From Streptomyces chromofuscus (GTDB lineage: Bacteria > Actinomycetota > Actinomycetes > Streptomycetales > Streptomycetaceae): a stretch of 64,000 nt of DNA. The notes below the pieces were generated by a model. It searched no databases. It was not told the DNA's origin and saw only the letters and a list, made by a program, of their open reading frames with translations. The DNA lies in contig NZ_CP063374.1 in the NCBI RefSeq assembly GCF_015160875.1, positions 7,071,501 to 7,135,500 on the forward strand, given 5' to 3'. Shown one piece after another: positions 1 through 8,256 of the stretch; position 1 is the stretch's first letter; the number at the start of each line of letters is the position of its first letter. A program made the translations under genes and the position numbers.

Positions 1-85
1 CCGTCATGGCGTTGCGCTTGGCCGGATGGGCGATGACGACGGTCGCCACCGAGTCGGCGACGTGGTGCAGCAGCTGGGGCTCCAT
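1..85 (-). CDS. Enoyl-CoA hydratase/isomerase (crotonase) family protein, N-terminal fragment
   Basis: Only the first 28 codons are inside the window; the gene runs leftwards off the edge from an ATG at 85. The visible protein starts MEPQLLHHV and reaches TVVIAHPAKRNAMT. A hydrophobic strand followed by x-H/N-P-x-K-R-N-A-M/L is the classic start of the crotonase fold, where the loop helps shape the CoA pocket. No clear Shine-Dalgarno precedes the ATG, so the start could differ. It is divergent from the HdeD-like gene with 68 bp between the starts. The family is a good guess; the substrate cannot be told. Confidence 0.7.
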   Translation of the reverse strand, partial: MEPQLLHHVADSVATVVIAHPAKRNAMT

Positions 86-153
86 GCGCGGGATGCTAGC
101 CGTACCCCCGCTCCGTACCATCGACGAGGGGGTTGGTGAGAGGAGGCGGCCCG

Positions 154-774
154 ATGGCCCGACCCGCGAAGGACGAGAAGGCGAAACTGCGGCGCGGTTT
201 CGGCAGGCTGGTCGCGCTGGGAGTGCTCCTGGTCGTCGCCGGTCTCGTCGGGCTCGTCTACACCGGCGTCGCCACCCTGACGTCGATGGTCCTGTTCGGC
301 TGGCTGCTGCTGATCGGCGGCGTGGTGGGCCTGCTGCACGCCATCGAGGGACGCGGCAGCAACTTCTTCTGGCTCGCCGTGATCGTCGCGGCCCTGAACA
401 TCGCGGCCGGTGTCGTGGTCCTGTGGACCCCCGACGCGACCGCCGACGCGCTGGCCATGTTCGCCGCCCTGCTCTTCCTGACCGCCGGGATCTTCCGCCT
501 GGTGGGCGGCCTGGTGGTGCGCGGGCCGCAGTTCGGCTGGACCTTGCTGCTGGGCGCCTTCGACCTGCTGCTGGGCGTCCTGGTGCTGGGTTCCTGGCCG
601 AGCAGCAGCCAGTACGTCATCGGCACGTTCTTCTCGCTGGCCCTGCTGTTCGACGGCCTCGGCCTGATCGCCACCGGCTTCGGCGGCCGCCGGATCGTGG
701 GCCTGGTCGAGGACGCCGCGCGCGGCGGTGACGCCGGCGACGGAGACGCCCCGAAACCCGTACAAGCCGAATAG
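154..774 (+). CDS. HdeD-like (DUF308) six-TM membrane protein
   Basis: A 206-residue integral membrane protein. After a short basic N-terminus (ARPAKDEKAKLRRG) six hydrophobic segments follow in order, including LVALGVLLVVAGLVGLVY, MVLFGWLLLIGGVVGLLHAI and FFWLAVIVAALNIAAGVVVLW, paired as two-helix repeats with Gly/Ala-rich faces. This is the layout of the HdeD/DUF308 family, whose E. coli founder is linked to acid resistance; the role in actinobacteria is unknown. The ATG at 154 has AGGAGG about 8 bases upstream; a longer frame from 133 has no such site. The C-terminal tail after about residue 185 is acidic and probably cytoplasmic. Confidence 0.88.
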   Translation: MARPAKDEKAKLRRGFGRLVALGVLLVVAGLVGLVYTGVATLTSMVLFGWLLLIGGVVGLLHAIEGRGSNFFWLAVIVAALNIAAGVVVLWTPDATADALAMFAALLFLTAGIFRLVGGLVVRGPQFGWTLLLGAFDLLLGVLVLGSWPSSSQYVIGTFFSLALLFDGLGLIATGFGGRRIVGLVEDAARGGDAGDGDAPKPVQAE

Positions 775-913
775 TTCGCGAAGGCGGCACCGGCGGGACA
801 GGATGCAGTCCCACACGTGACCGTGTCATACGCAGGCGGTCAGAAGCGCTCGATAGTCGCTGACTTGTGTTCAGTCCTCCGGCGGCGACCGGTGGGATAC
901 CAACACTCGACGT

Positions 914-1459
914 GTGGCGACAATCGAGCACAAGGGTGGCGACCGGACGATGGACGACCACGGGCGCGGGCCCGCCCCACGCCCAGAAGGCGACACTGGG
1001 ACACCCGTCGAGCCGATGACGCGCGAGCCCCTGCCGTACGAGGGCGTCTGGCGGTTCACCGCTCCGGCCCTCGACGCCTCGGTCCCGCAGGCCCGGCACG
1101 CCGTACGGGACCTGCTGATGCGTCAGCGGGTGCCGGTCGTGGACGACGTGGTCCACGGGCTGCTGCTGATCGTCTCCGAGCTGGTCACGAATGCCGTACG
1201 GCATGCGGCCGTGCTCTCCCCGATGCTCGCCGTGGAGGTCGCCGTCGGCGCCGAGTGGGTGCGGGTGTCCGTCGAGGACAACCACCCCTACCGCCCGACC
1301 GCCCTGGAGACCGACCACGGTCGCACCGGAGGCCGGGGCCTGTTGCTGGTGCGGGAGATCACCCACGAGCTGGGCGGGGTGTGCGACGTCGAGCACACGG
1401 CGAGCGGCGGCAAGGTGATCTGGGCCGCCCTGCCGCTCAACCCCGTCCGGCTGCTCTGA
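914..1459 (+). CDS. ATP-binding anti-sigma-factor-type protein (HATPase_c_2, RsbW-like)
   Basis: A 181-residue protein with one GHKL ATPase domain of the SpoIIAB/RsbW kind. The N-box is visible as SELVTNAVRHA at about residues 92-102. A weak G1 box (VEDNHP) and a glycine-rich G2 stretch (GRTGGRGLLLV) follow. These stand-alone domains are very numerous in Streptomyces and act as anti-sigma or partner-switch kinases, or bind other regulators. No sigma factor or anti-anti-sigma gene lies beside it, so its partner is unknown. The start is a GTG at 914; an in-frame ATG at 950 (MDDHG) with a GGGTGG upstream is a fair alternative. Its stop lies three bases from the stop of the convergent idi gene. 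Confidence 0.85.
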   Translation: MATIEHKGGDRTMDDHGRGPAPRPEGDTGTPVEPMTREPLPYEGVWRFTAPALDASVPQARHAVRDLLMRQRVPVVDDVVHGLLLIVSELVTNAVRHAAVLSPMLAVEVAVGAEWVRVSVEDNHPYRPTALETDHGRTGGRGLLLVREITHELGGVCDVEHTASGGKVIWAALPLNPVRLL

Positions 1460-1462
1460 GAA

Positions 1463-2056
1463 TCACCAGCCCTCGGACGGGCCGGTCAGCTCCCTGATCG
1501 CGGGACGGGCCGCGTCCAGCACCGTCATGAACCAGGACGAGAACGTGTCCTTGGCGTGCCGTTCCGCCAGCTCGTCCGGGGTGACGAACGCCGTGGCGTG
1601 CACCTCCTCCGGGGCCGGCCGCAGCGGCGCCTGCACCAGTCCGACGAAGAGGTGGTTGTACTCCTGCTCCACCAGACCCGAGGCGGGGTCCGGGTGGTTG
1701 TAGCGCACGGTGCCCGCCTCGGCGAGCAGCGACGGGGAGACGCCGAGTTCCTCGTGCGTCCGGCGGGCCGCCGCCGCGAAGGGGGCCTCGCCCGGGTAGG
1801 GGTGGCCGCAGCAGGTGTTGGACCACACGCCGGGGGAGTGGTACTTGCCCAGCGCCCGCTGCTGGAGCAGCAGCCGGCCGTACTCGTCGAACAGGAACAC
1901 CGAGAACGCCCGGTGCAGCCGACCCGGCGGCTGATGGGCGGCGAGCTTCTCCGCGGTACCGATCGTCACGCCGTTCTCGTCGACCAGTTCCAGCAGGATC
2001 GCTTCCGCGGTGCCGTTCGACGAGCTGTCCGTCGCGGTGGCAGGTGTGATCGGCAT
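1463..2056 (-). CDS. idi: Isopentenyl-diphosphate delta-isomerase, type 1
   Basis: A 197-residue NUDIX-fold isomerase that interconverts isopentenyl and dimethylallyl diphosphate for isoprenoid synthesis. Diagnostic type 1 motifs are present: SNTCCGHPYPGE near residue 80, holding the catalytic Cys and metal-binding His; the NUDIX helix AARRTHEELG; and EQEYNHLF, holding the catalytic Glu. The MPITPA start at 2056 is preferred over ATG 2062 (MGMPIT) because AAGG then sits at a normal distance. It is the only idi seen, and it lies about 10 kb from the hopanoid genes, which draw on the same C5 pool. It converges on the upstream ATPase gene with a three-base gap. Confidence 0.95.
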   Translation of the reverse strand: MPITPATATDSSSNGTAEAILLELVDENGVTIGTAEKLAAHQPPGRLHRAFSVFLFDEYGRLLLQQRALGKYHSPGVWSNTCCGHPYPGEAPFAAAARRTHEELGVSPSLLAEAGTVRYNHPDPASGLVEQEYNHLFVGLVQAPLRPAPEEVHATAFVTPDELAERHAKDTFSSWFMTVLDAARPAIRELTGPSEGW

Positions 2057-2301
2057 ACCCATCCTTCGCCTCGTTCCTCGCGCCCCAGTCTGCCGTACGA
2101 ATCCGGCACTCCCGGCACTTCCCGGCGCGTCGGCACCGGAAGAGGGACCCGGTAGGTGATCGTGCCCGGCCCGCCGCGCGAGGAACCGTCGGGCACGGGC
2201 TGTGTGGGAAGGACGGGGGCGCGCGCCGGACCGGTGCGCGCCGGGGCGTGAGCGGCGGTCGCGCGCTGTCGGAGCTCCGCCGTCCGCCCGCCGCACGGCC
2301 C

Positions 2302-3240
2302 TCAGGGGCACAGGCCGGCCTCGTGTTCCGCGTGGCCGCTCGGCTCCAGCTGGAACGTGCAGTGCTCCACGTCGAAGTGGTCGCCGAGGCACCCCTGCAG
2401 CTCGTGGAGCATCTTCTCGTGCCCGATCGCGCCCAGCACCTCGGAGCGGACGACGACGTGCGCGGACAGCACCGGCATGCCCGAGGTGATCGTCCAGGCG
2501 TGCAGGTCGTGCACGTCCTCGACGCCGTCGAGCGCCAGTATGTGGGCCCGTACCTCCGCCATGTCGACGTCCTTGGGCGCCGACTCCAGCAGGACGTCGA
2601 GCGTCTCGCGCAGCAGCTTCAGCGTGCGCGGCACGATCATCAGGCCGATGAGCAGCGAGGCGATCGGGTCGGCGGCCTGCCAGCCGGTGGTGAGGATCAC
2701 CACCGCCGAGACGAGCACCGCGACCGAGCCCAGCGCGTCGGCGGCGACCTCCAGGAAGGCGCCGCGCACGTTCAGGCTCTCCTTCTGGCCGCGCATGAGC
2801 AGCGTGAGCGAGATCATGTTCGCGGCCAAACCGATCAGGGCGAACAGCGCGGTCAGCCCGCCCTCGGTGTCGGCCGGCGTGATGAACCGCTGGATCGCCT
2901 CGTACAGCACATAGCCGCCGACCCCGAGCAGCAGCACGCAGTTGGCGAGCGCGGCGAGGATCTCGGCGCGCGCGTAGCCGAAAGTGCGGTTCGCGCTGGC
3001 CGGGAGGTTGGCGAAGTGGATGGCGAGCAGCGCCATGCCGAGGCCGAGCGCGTCGGTCGCCATGTGCGTGGCGTCCGCGATCAGCGCGAGGGAGTCCGCG
3101 AGCACACCGCCGACGATCTCGACCACCATGACGGTGAGCGTGATGGACAGCGCGATCCGCAGCCGGCCGCGGTACGCCGCGGCCGCCGTACCGGTGACCG
3201 GCGCGGCGTGCGTGTGCCCGTGGTCGTGCCCAGCCCCCAT
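2302..3240 (-). CDS. Cation diffusion facilitator (CDF) divalent metal exporter
   Basis: A 312-residue six-TM transporter with a cytoplasmic C-terminal metal-sensing domain, of the Zn/Co/Cd/Mn efflux family. The His-rich N-terminus (GHDHGHTH) and the TM2 site DATHMATDALG (H and D four apart) are clear. The TM5 site reads FLEVAADALGS, so the usual His of H-x3-D is Glu. The C-terminal domain keeps DVHDLHAWTITSG and closes with HAEHEAGLCP, another potential metal cluster. ATG at 3240. The 239 bp between this gene and idi hold no visible gene. Metal specificity cannot be told from sequence; the Glu in TM5 may shift it. Confidence 0.92.
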   Translation of the reverse strand: MGAGHDHGHTHAAPVTGTAAAAYRGRLRIALSITLTVMVVEIVGGVLADSLALIADATHMATDALGLGMALLAIHFANLPASANRTFGYARAEILAALANCVLLLGVGGYVLYEAIQRFITPADTEGGLTALFALIGLAANMISLTLLMRGQKESLNVRGAFLEVAADALGSVAVLVSAVVILTTGWQAADPIASLLIGLMIVPRTLKLLRETLDVLLESAPKDVDMAEVRAHILALDGVEDVHDLHAWTITSGMPVLSAHVVVRSEVLGAIGHEKMLHELQGCLGDHFDVEHCTFQLEPSGHAEHEAGLCP

Positions 3241-3385
3241 GAAAAGCCGCCTCCTGTGTTCGGGTCCCGACCCAGTGAACTACGGGCAGGGGGTACCCGG
3301 CAACGCGGGACTGAACACCGTTGTCATGTGCCCTGACCTGCGGAAACGAAGGGCTGGTCAGGGCGCCGCGGTGATGGGGAGGCGC

Positions 3386-4357
3386 TCAGCGGCCGTGGTG
3401 CAGCAGCCATCCCCGCCACGCCGACTCGACCATGTCGCGTACCGGGCGCCGGGCGGTCCAGCCCAGCTCCCGGCCGGCCCGGGCGGCGGACGCGACGGCG
3501 CGCGGGGCGTCGCCGGGGCGGCGCGCCTCGACGACGGCGGGACGGATGTCGCCGGTCACCTCACCGATCAGGGTGACCAGCTCGCGCACCGAGACGCCCT
3601 CGCCGCGGCCGATGTTCACGGTCAGGTCGCCCGAGGCGTCCGGGGCGGACAGCCGCCGGGCCGCCGCGAGGTGCGCGTCGGCGAGGTCGGCGACGTGGAT
3701 GTAGTCCCGGACGCAGGTGCCGTCCGGCGTGGGGTAGTCGTCGCCGAAGATCCGCGGGGCCTCGTCGCGGGTCAGCCGGTCGAAGACCATGGGGACGACG
3801 TTGAACACGCCGGTGTCGGCCAGCTCCGGCGATGCGGCGCCGGCCACGTTGAAGTAGCGCAGGCACACCGTGGCGATGCCGTGCGCCCGGCCCGCCGCGC
3901 GCACCAGCCACTCACCGGCGAGCTTGGTCTCGCCGTACGGGCTCATCGGGGCGCAGGGCGTGTCCTCCGTGATGAGTTCCACATCGGGGTTGCCGTAGAC
4001 GGCCGCGGAGGAGGAGAACAGGAAACGCCGGATCCCGGCCCCGGCCACCGCGTCCAGCAGGGTCGCGAGACCGCCGACGTTCTCCTCGTAGTACCGCGTC
4101 GGCTGCTCGACGGACTCGCCGACCTGCTTGCGCGCCGCGAGGTGGACCACACCCGTCACCGCGTGCTCGGCGAACACCCGCTTCAGCACCTCGGCGTCCC
4201 CGGACGAGCCCCGCACCAGGGGTACGTCCGCGGGCAGCCGCGCGGGCACCCCGGCCGAGAGGTCGTCCAGCGCGACGACGCGCTCCCCGGCCCCGGCCAT
4301 GACCCGCGCCACATGCGCCCCGATGTATCCGGCACCGCCGGTGATCAGCCATGTCAT
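3386..4357 (-). CDS. galE: UDP-glucose 4-epimerase
   Basis: A 323-residue extended short-chain dehydrogenase that interconverts UDP-glucose and UDP-galactose. It shows the NAD-binding GGAGYIGAH at residues 6-14, the catalytic Y141-x3-K145 in SPYGETKLAG, and the GalE-typical LRYFNVAGA and TCVRDYIHVADLA. The start is the ATG at 4357 (MTWLITGG) with AGGGTGG upstream; longer frames to 4468 add unrelated residues. It stands divergent from the phospho-alcohol operon across a 301-bp region. UDP-galactose would suit a cell-surface glycoconjugate made by the neighbouring glycosyltransferase, but that link is inference. Confidence 0.94.
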   Translation of the reverse strand: MTWLITGGAGYIGAHVARVMAGAGERVVALDDLSAGVPARLPADVPLVRGSSGDAEVLKRVFAEHAVTGVVHLAARKQVGESVEQPTRYYEENVGGLATLLDAVAGAGIRRFLFSSSAAVYGNPDVELITEDTPCAPMSPYGETKLAGEWLVRAAGRAHGIATVCLRYFNVAGAASPELADTGVFNVVPMVFDRLTRDEAPRIFGDDYPTPDGTCVRDYIHVADLADAHLAAARRLSAPDASGDLTVNIGRGEGVSVRELVTLIGEVTGDIRPAVVEARRPGDAPRAVASAARAGRELGWTARRPVRDMVESAWRGWLLHHGR

Positions 4358-4658
4358 GGTGGCCCACCCTAATCCGCCCGGCGCGCGGATGGCTCCCGCA
4401 CCGGTCCCGAACGCCATGGAATGCCCGCATCCGTCAGTGCGATCTTGTACGCCGGCCAGGGCATCCACGATGATGATCGCCGCGCAGGTGCCGGCAGACC
4501 GTGTCGACCGGACCGTTAACGGGCGGTGAACACGGTCTTCCTATCATCCGATAGCCTCTGCCGACATGCCGTCCGCCGGTGCAGCTCCGCCTGCCCCACA
4601 GGACACCCCACCATGCACGCGACCGGCGGAAACGTCGGCCCCCAGGGAGTGAGTTCGG
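4358..4658. promoter_or_regulatory. Divergent promoter region between galE and the phospho-alcohol operon
   Basis: A 301-bp gene-free stretch. It holds the perfect 10-base palindrome CCGTTAACGG at 4512-4521. A short inverted repeat, CTATC-atcc-GATAG, follows at 4540-4553, in locally AT-richer DNA than the surroundings. These are plausible promoter or operator elements for the rightward operon. No -35/-10 pair could be assigned with confidence. Confidence 0.4.
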
Positions 4659-6458
4659 TTGTCGACCGCCATCCTCACCGGCTCGCCGGTCCCCGGATCG
4701 TCGATCGAGGGCGATCTGCGGTCGCTCGGCTTCGAGGTGCGCATCGCCGCCGACCCCGCCGACACCGAGGCCGTCCTCGCCCAGGTGCCGGCCGACCGGC
4801 GCGTCGCCGTCGTCGACGCCCGGTTCGTCGGCCACCTGCACGCCCTGCGCCTCGGCCTGACCGACCCGCGCTTCCCGCTCGCCGCGATCCCCGGCGCCGT
4901 GACGGCCCAGCCCGCCGGCCGCCAGGCCCTGACGCGTGCGCTGGCCCGCGAGACCTCCGCCCGGGGCACGCTGCTGGTGGACGGCCTGGCCGACCGGATC
5001 ACCGGCGCGCTCGACGTCGACGTGCACCGGCCCGAGCTCGGCAGCCTGGTCGCGGTCGTCCCCGCCGACCCGCAGGCCCGCGACGAGGCACGCCGGGCCG
5101 TCGCCGCCGTCGACGACGAGGCCGTACGCCTGAAGTCGGCCGTCAAGGCCCGCGACGGCTTCTTCACCACCTTCTTCGTCAGCCCGTACTCCCGCTACAT
5201 CGCCCGCTGGTGCGCCCGGCGCGGACTGACCCCCAATCAGGTCACCACCGCCTCCCTGCTCACCGCGCTGATCGCGGCGGCCTGCGCGGCCACCGGCACC
5301 CGTGGCGGTTTCGTCGCCGCCGGCGTGCTGCTGATCGCCTCCTTCGTCCTCGACTGCACCGACGGCCAGCTCGCCCGCTACTCCCTGCAGTACTCCACCC
5401 TCGGCGCCTGGCTCGACGCCACCTTCGACCGGGCCAAGGAGTACGCCTACTACGCGGGCCTCGCCCTCGGTGCGGCCCGCGGCGGAGACGACGTCTGGGC
5501 CCTGGCCCTGGGCGCGATGGTGCTGCAGACCTGCCGGCACGTCGTCGACTTCTCCTTCAACGAGGCGAACCACGACGCCGCCGCCAACACCAGCCCGACA
5601 GCCGCACTTTCGGACAAACTGGACAGTGTGGGCTGGACGGTGTGGCTGCGCCGGATGATCGTCCTGCCGATCGGCGAACGCTGGGCGCTGATCGCCGTCC
5701 TCACCGCCGTCACGACCCCGCGCATCACCTTCTACGCGTTGCTGGCCGGCTGCGCCTTCGCCGCCGCCTACACCACGGCGGGCCGTCTCCTGCGGTCGCT
5801 GACCCGCAGGCCCATGGGGGTCCCCCCGGGCGTCAAGCACTGGGGGAGCACCGACCGCGCGGCGCGGGCGCTGGCCGACCTCGCGGACAGCGGGCCGCTG
5901 GTGGAGCTGCTCGCGCGCGCGGTCCGCGCCCCGGCCGCCCCGCTCTGCGCCGCCGTCGGCGGTCTCCTCGTAGTGACCTCCGCCGCAGTCTGGGGCGCGT
6001 CCTGGCCGACCCTGCTCGCCGCGCTCGCCCATGTCGTGCTGTCGGCGGCCGCCGTCTCACGCCCCCTCAAAGGCGCCCTCGACTGGCTGGTTCCGCCCTT
6101 CTTCCGGGCCGCCGAGTACGGGACCGTGCTGATCCTGGCAGCTGAATCGGAGGTGAACGGAGCACTTCCCGCTGCTTTCGGGCTGGTTGCGGCCGTCGCC
6201 TACCATCACTACGACACGGTCTACCGCATCCGCGGCAACGCGGGTGCGCCCCCGCACTGGCTGGTGCGGGCGATCGGGGGGCACGAGGGCCGGACGCTGG
6301 TGGTCGTGGCGCTCGCCGTGTCGCTGACCGCCGCACAGTTCCAGGTCGCGCTCACGGTCCTCGCCGTGGCCGTCGCCCTGGTGGTGCTCCTGGAGAGCAT
6401 CCGGTTCTGGGTGTCCGCTGGGGCACCCGCCGTACACGACGAAGGAGAACCCGCATGA
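4659..6458 (+). CDS. Large CDP-alcohol phosphatidyltransferase family membrane protein
   Basis: A 599-residue protein in three parts. Residues 1 to about 170 form a soluble alpha/beta domain resembling a degenerate nucleotidyltransferase, with VAVVDARFVGHLHALRLG but no G-x-G-x-R loop. Residues about 180-400 are a CDP-alcohol phosphotransferase membrane domain with the complete motif D232-x2-D235-G-x2-A-R-x8-G-x3-D253-x3-D257. The C-terminal 200 residues carry several more membrane helices. Such enzymes join a CDP-activated alcohol to an acceptor alcohol or phosphate. It starts at a TTG (4659) behind AGGGAGTGA and overlaps the next gene by four bases (ATGA), so it heads a coupled operon. The exact substrates are unknown. 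Confidence 0.9.
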   Translation: MSTAILTGSPVPGSSIEGDLRSLGFEVRIAADPADTEAVLAQVPADRRVAVVDARFVGHLHALRLGLTDPRFPLAAIPGAVTAQPAGRQALTRALARETSARGTLLVDGLADRITGALDVDVHRPELGSLVAVVPADPQARDEARRAVAAVDDEAVRLKSAVKARDGFFTTFFVSPYSRYIARWCARRGLTPNQVTTASLLTALIAAACAATGTRGGFVAAGVLLIASFVLDCTDGQLARYSLQYSTLGAWLDATFDRAKEYAYYAGLALGAARGGDDVWALALGAMVLQTCRHVVDFSFNEANHDAAANTSPTAALSDKLDSVGWTVWLRRMIVLPIGERWALIAVLTAVTTPRITFYALLAGCAFAAAYTTAGRLLRSLTRRPMGVPPGVKHWGSTDRAARALADLADSGPLVELLARAVRAPAAPLCAAVGGLLVVTSAAVWGASWPTLLAALAHVVLSAAAVSRPLKGALDWLVPPFFRAAEYGTVLILAAESEVNGALPAAFGLVAAVAYHHYDTVYRIRGNAGAPPHWLVRAIGGHEGRTLVVVALAVSLTAAQFQVALTVLAVAVALVVLLESIRFWVSAGAPAVHDEGEPA

Positions 6459-7207
6459 TCGGCCTCGTGCTGGCGGCCGGCGCCGGCCGGCGTCTGCGCC
6501 CCTACACCGACACCCTGCCCAAGGCGCTGGTGCCGGTGGGGCCCGCGGGCGACGAGGACGGTCCCACGGTTCTCGACCTGACCCTCGCCAACTTCGCCGA
6601 GATCGGCCTGACGGAGGCCGCGATCATCGTCGGCTACCGCAAAGAGGCCGTGTACGCGCGCCAGGACGCGCTGGAGAAGAAGTACGGCCTCAGGCTCACC
6701 CTGATAGACAACGACAAGGCCGAGGAGTGGAACAACGCCTACTCCCTGTGGTGCGGCCGTGACGCGCTCAAGGACGGCGTGATCCTCGCCAACGGCGACA
6801 CCGTCCACCCGGTCTCCGTGGAGAGGACGCTGCTCGCCGCGCGTGGCGACGGCAAGCGGATCATCCTCGCCCTCGACACCGTCAAGTCGCTGGCCGACGA
6901 GGAGATGAAGGTCGTCGCCGACCCCGAGCACGGCGTGCGGAGGATCACCAAGCTGATGGACCCCGCCGAGGCCACCGGCGAGTACATCGGCGTCACCCTC
7001 ATCGAGGGCGACGCCGCCCCCGAACTGGCGGACGCACTGCGGACCGTCTGGGAGAGCGAGCCGCAGCAGTTCTACGAGCACGGCTACCAGGAGCTCGTCA
7101 ACCGCGGTTTCCGGATCGACGTCGCCCCGATCGGTGACGTGCCGTGGGTCGAGATCGACAACCACGACGACCTGGCCCGGGGACGGGAGATCGCGTGCCG
7201 CTACTGA
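6455..7207 (+). CDS. Sugar/alcohol-phosphate nucleotidyltransferase (NTP_transferase)
   Basis: A 250-residue soluble enzyme of the nucleotidyl-transferase fold. The signature LAAGAGRRLRPYTDTLPKAL is at residues 6-25, with the G-x-G-x-R loop and the PK pair that grip NTP phosphates. ANGDTVHP supplies the metal-binding Asp and VEIDNHDDL closes the fold. Proteins of this sort activate a phosphorylated sugar or alcohol as its CDP or UDP ester. Placed between two CDP-alcohol transferases, the likely product is a CDP-alcohol; this is inference. It overlaps the upstream gene by 4 bp and the downstream one by 13 bp, so it is tightly coupled. Confidence 0.92.
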   Translation: MIGLVLAAGAGRRLRPYTDTLPKALVPVGPAGDEDGPTVLDLTLANFAEIGLTEAAIIVGYRKEAVYARQDALEKKYGLRLTLIDNDKAEEWNNAYSLWCGRDALKDGVILANGDTVHPVSVERTLLAARGDGKRIILALDTVKSLADEEMKVVADPEHGVRRITKLMDPAEATGEYIGVTLIEGDAAPELADALRTVWESEPQQFYEHGYQELVNRGFRIDVAPIGDVPWVEIDNHDDLARGREIACRY

Positions 7208-8256
7208 CCCGGCTCATCCCGTCGCCGGTCGTCGTGGACATCCGCCCGGGTGCCCTCGACGACCTGGCCGGCGTGCTCGCCGACGAGCGCATATCCCACT
7301 CGGGCCGGCTCGCCGTCGCCGTCAGCGGCGGCTCCGGCGCGAAGCTGCGCGACCGCGTCGCCCCGCAGCTGCCCGGCGCCACCTGGTACGAGGTGGACGG
7401 CGGCACCCTCGACGACGCCGTCCGGCTGGCCGCCGACATGAAGGCGGGCCACTTCGACGCGCTCGTCGGGCTCGGCGGCGGCAAGATCATCGACTGCGCC
7501 AAGTTCGCCGCTGCCCGCGTCGGCCTCCCGCTGGTCGCCGTACCGACGAACCTCGCGCACGACGGCCTGTGCTCCCCGGTCGCCACCCTCGACAACGACG
7601 CCGGCCGCGGCTCGTACGGCGTGCCCAACCCGATCGCCGTCCTCATCGACCTGGACGTCATCCGCGAGGCCCCGGTCCGCTTCGTCCGGGCCGGCATCGG
7701 CGACGCGGTCTCCAACATCTCCGCGATCGCCGACTGGGAACTCGCCCACCGCGTCAAGGGCGAGAAGATCGACGGCCTCGCCGCCGCCATGGCCCGCCAG
7801 GCCGGCGAGGCGGTGCTGCGGCACCCGGGCGGCATCGGCGACAACGACTTCCTCCAGGTGCTGGCCGAGGCGCTCGTCCTCAGCGGCATCGCCATGTCGG
7901 TGTCGGGCGACTCCCGCCCGTCCTCCGGCGCCTGCCACGAGATCAACCACGCCTTCGACCTGCTCTTCCCCCGGCGCGCGGCCGCCCACGGCGAGCAGTG
8001 CGGACTGGGCGCGGCCTTCGCGATGTACCTGCGCGGCGCGCACGAGGAGTCGGCGTACATGGCGGGGGTGCTGCGCCGGCACGGGCTGCCGGTGCTGCCG
8101 GAGGAGATCGGCTTCACCCCGGACGAGTTCGTCCGGGTCGTGGAGTACGCCCCGGAGACCCGGCCCGGCCGCTACACGATCCTCGAACACCTCGACCTGC
8201 AAACCCACCAGATCAAGGACATTTACGCCGACTATGTCAAGGCCATCGGTAGCTGA
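7195..8256 (+). CDS. sn-Glycerol-1-phosphate dehydrogenase-like (EgsA/AraM) iron-alcohol-dehydrogenase family enzyme
   Basis: A 353-residue enzyme of the iron-containing alcohol dehydrogenase / dehydroquinate-synthase superfamily. The NAD(P)-binding GLGGGKIIDCAK is at about residues 91-102. The three expected metal ligands are D123 (NLAHDGL), H248 (CHEINHAFD) and H265 (AAHGEQCG). That pattern matches archaeal EgsA and bacterial AraM, which reduce dihydroxyacetone phosphate to sn-glycerol-1-phosphate, the enantiomer of the usual bacterial glycerol phosphate. The start is GTG 7195 with ACGGGAG upstream, overlapping the nucleotidyltransferase by 13 bp. The context suggests it supplies the alcohol phosphate. 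A related polyol phosphate cannot be ruled out. Confidence 0.88.
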   Translation: MPLLTRLIPSPVVVDIRPGALDDLAGVLADERISHSGRLAVAVSGGSGAKLRDRVAPQLPGATWYEVDGGTLDDAVRLAADMKAGHFDALVGLGGGKIIDCAKFAAARVGLPLVAVPTNLAHDGLCSPVATLDNDAGRGSYGVPNPIAVLIDLDVIREAPVRFVRAGIGDAVSNISAIADWELAHRVKGEKIDGLAAAMARQAGEAVLRHPGGIGDNDFLQVLAEALVLSGIAMSVSGDSRPSSGACHEINHAFDLLFPRRAAAHGEQCGLGAAFAMYLRGAHEESAYMAGVLRRHGLPVLPEEIGFTPDEFVRVVEYAPETRPGRYTILEHLDLQTHQIKDIYADYVKAIGS

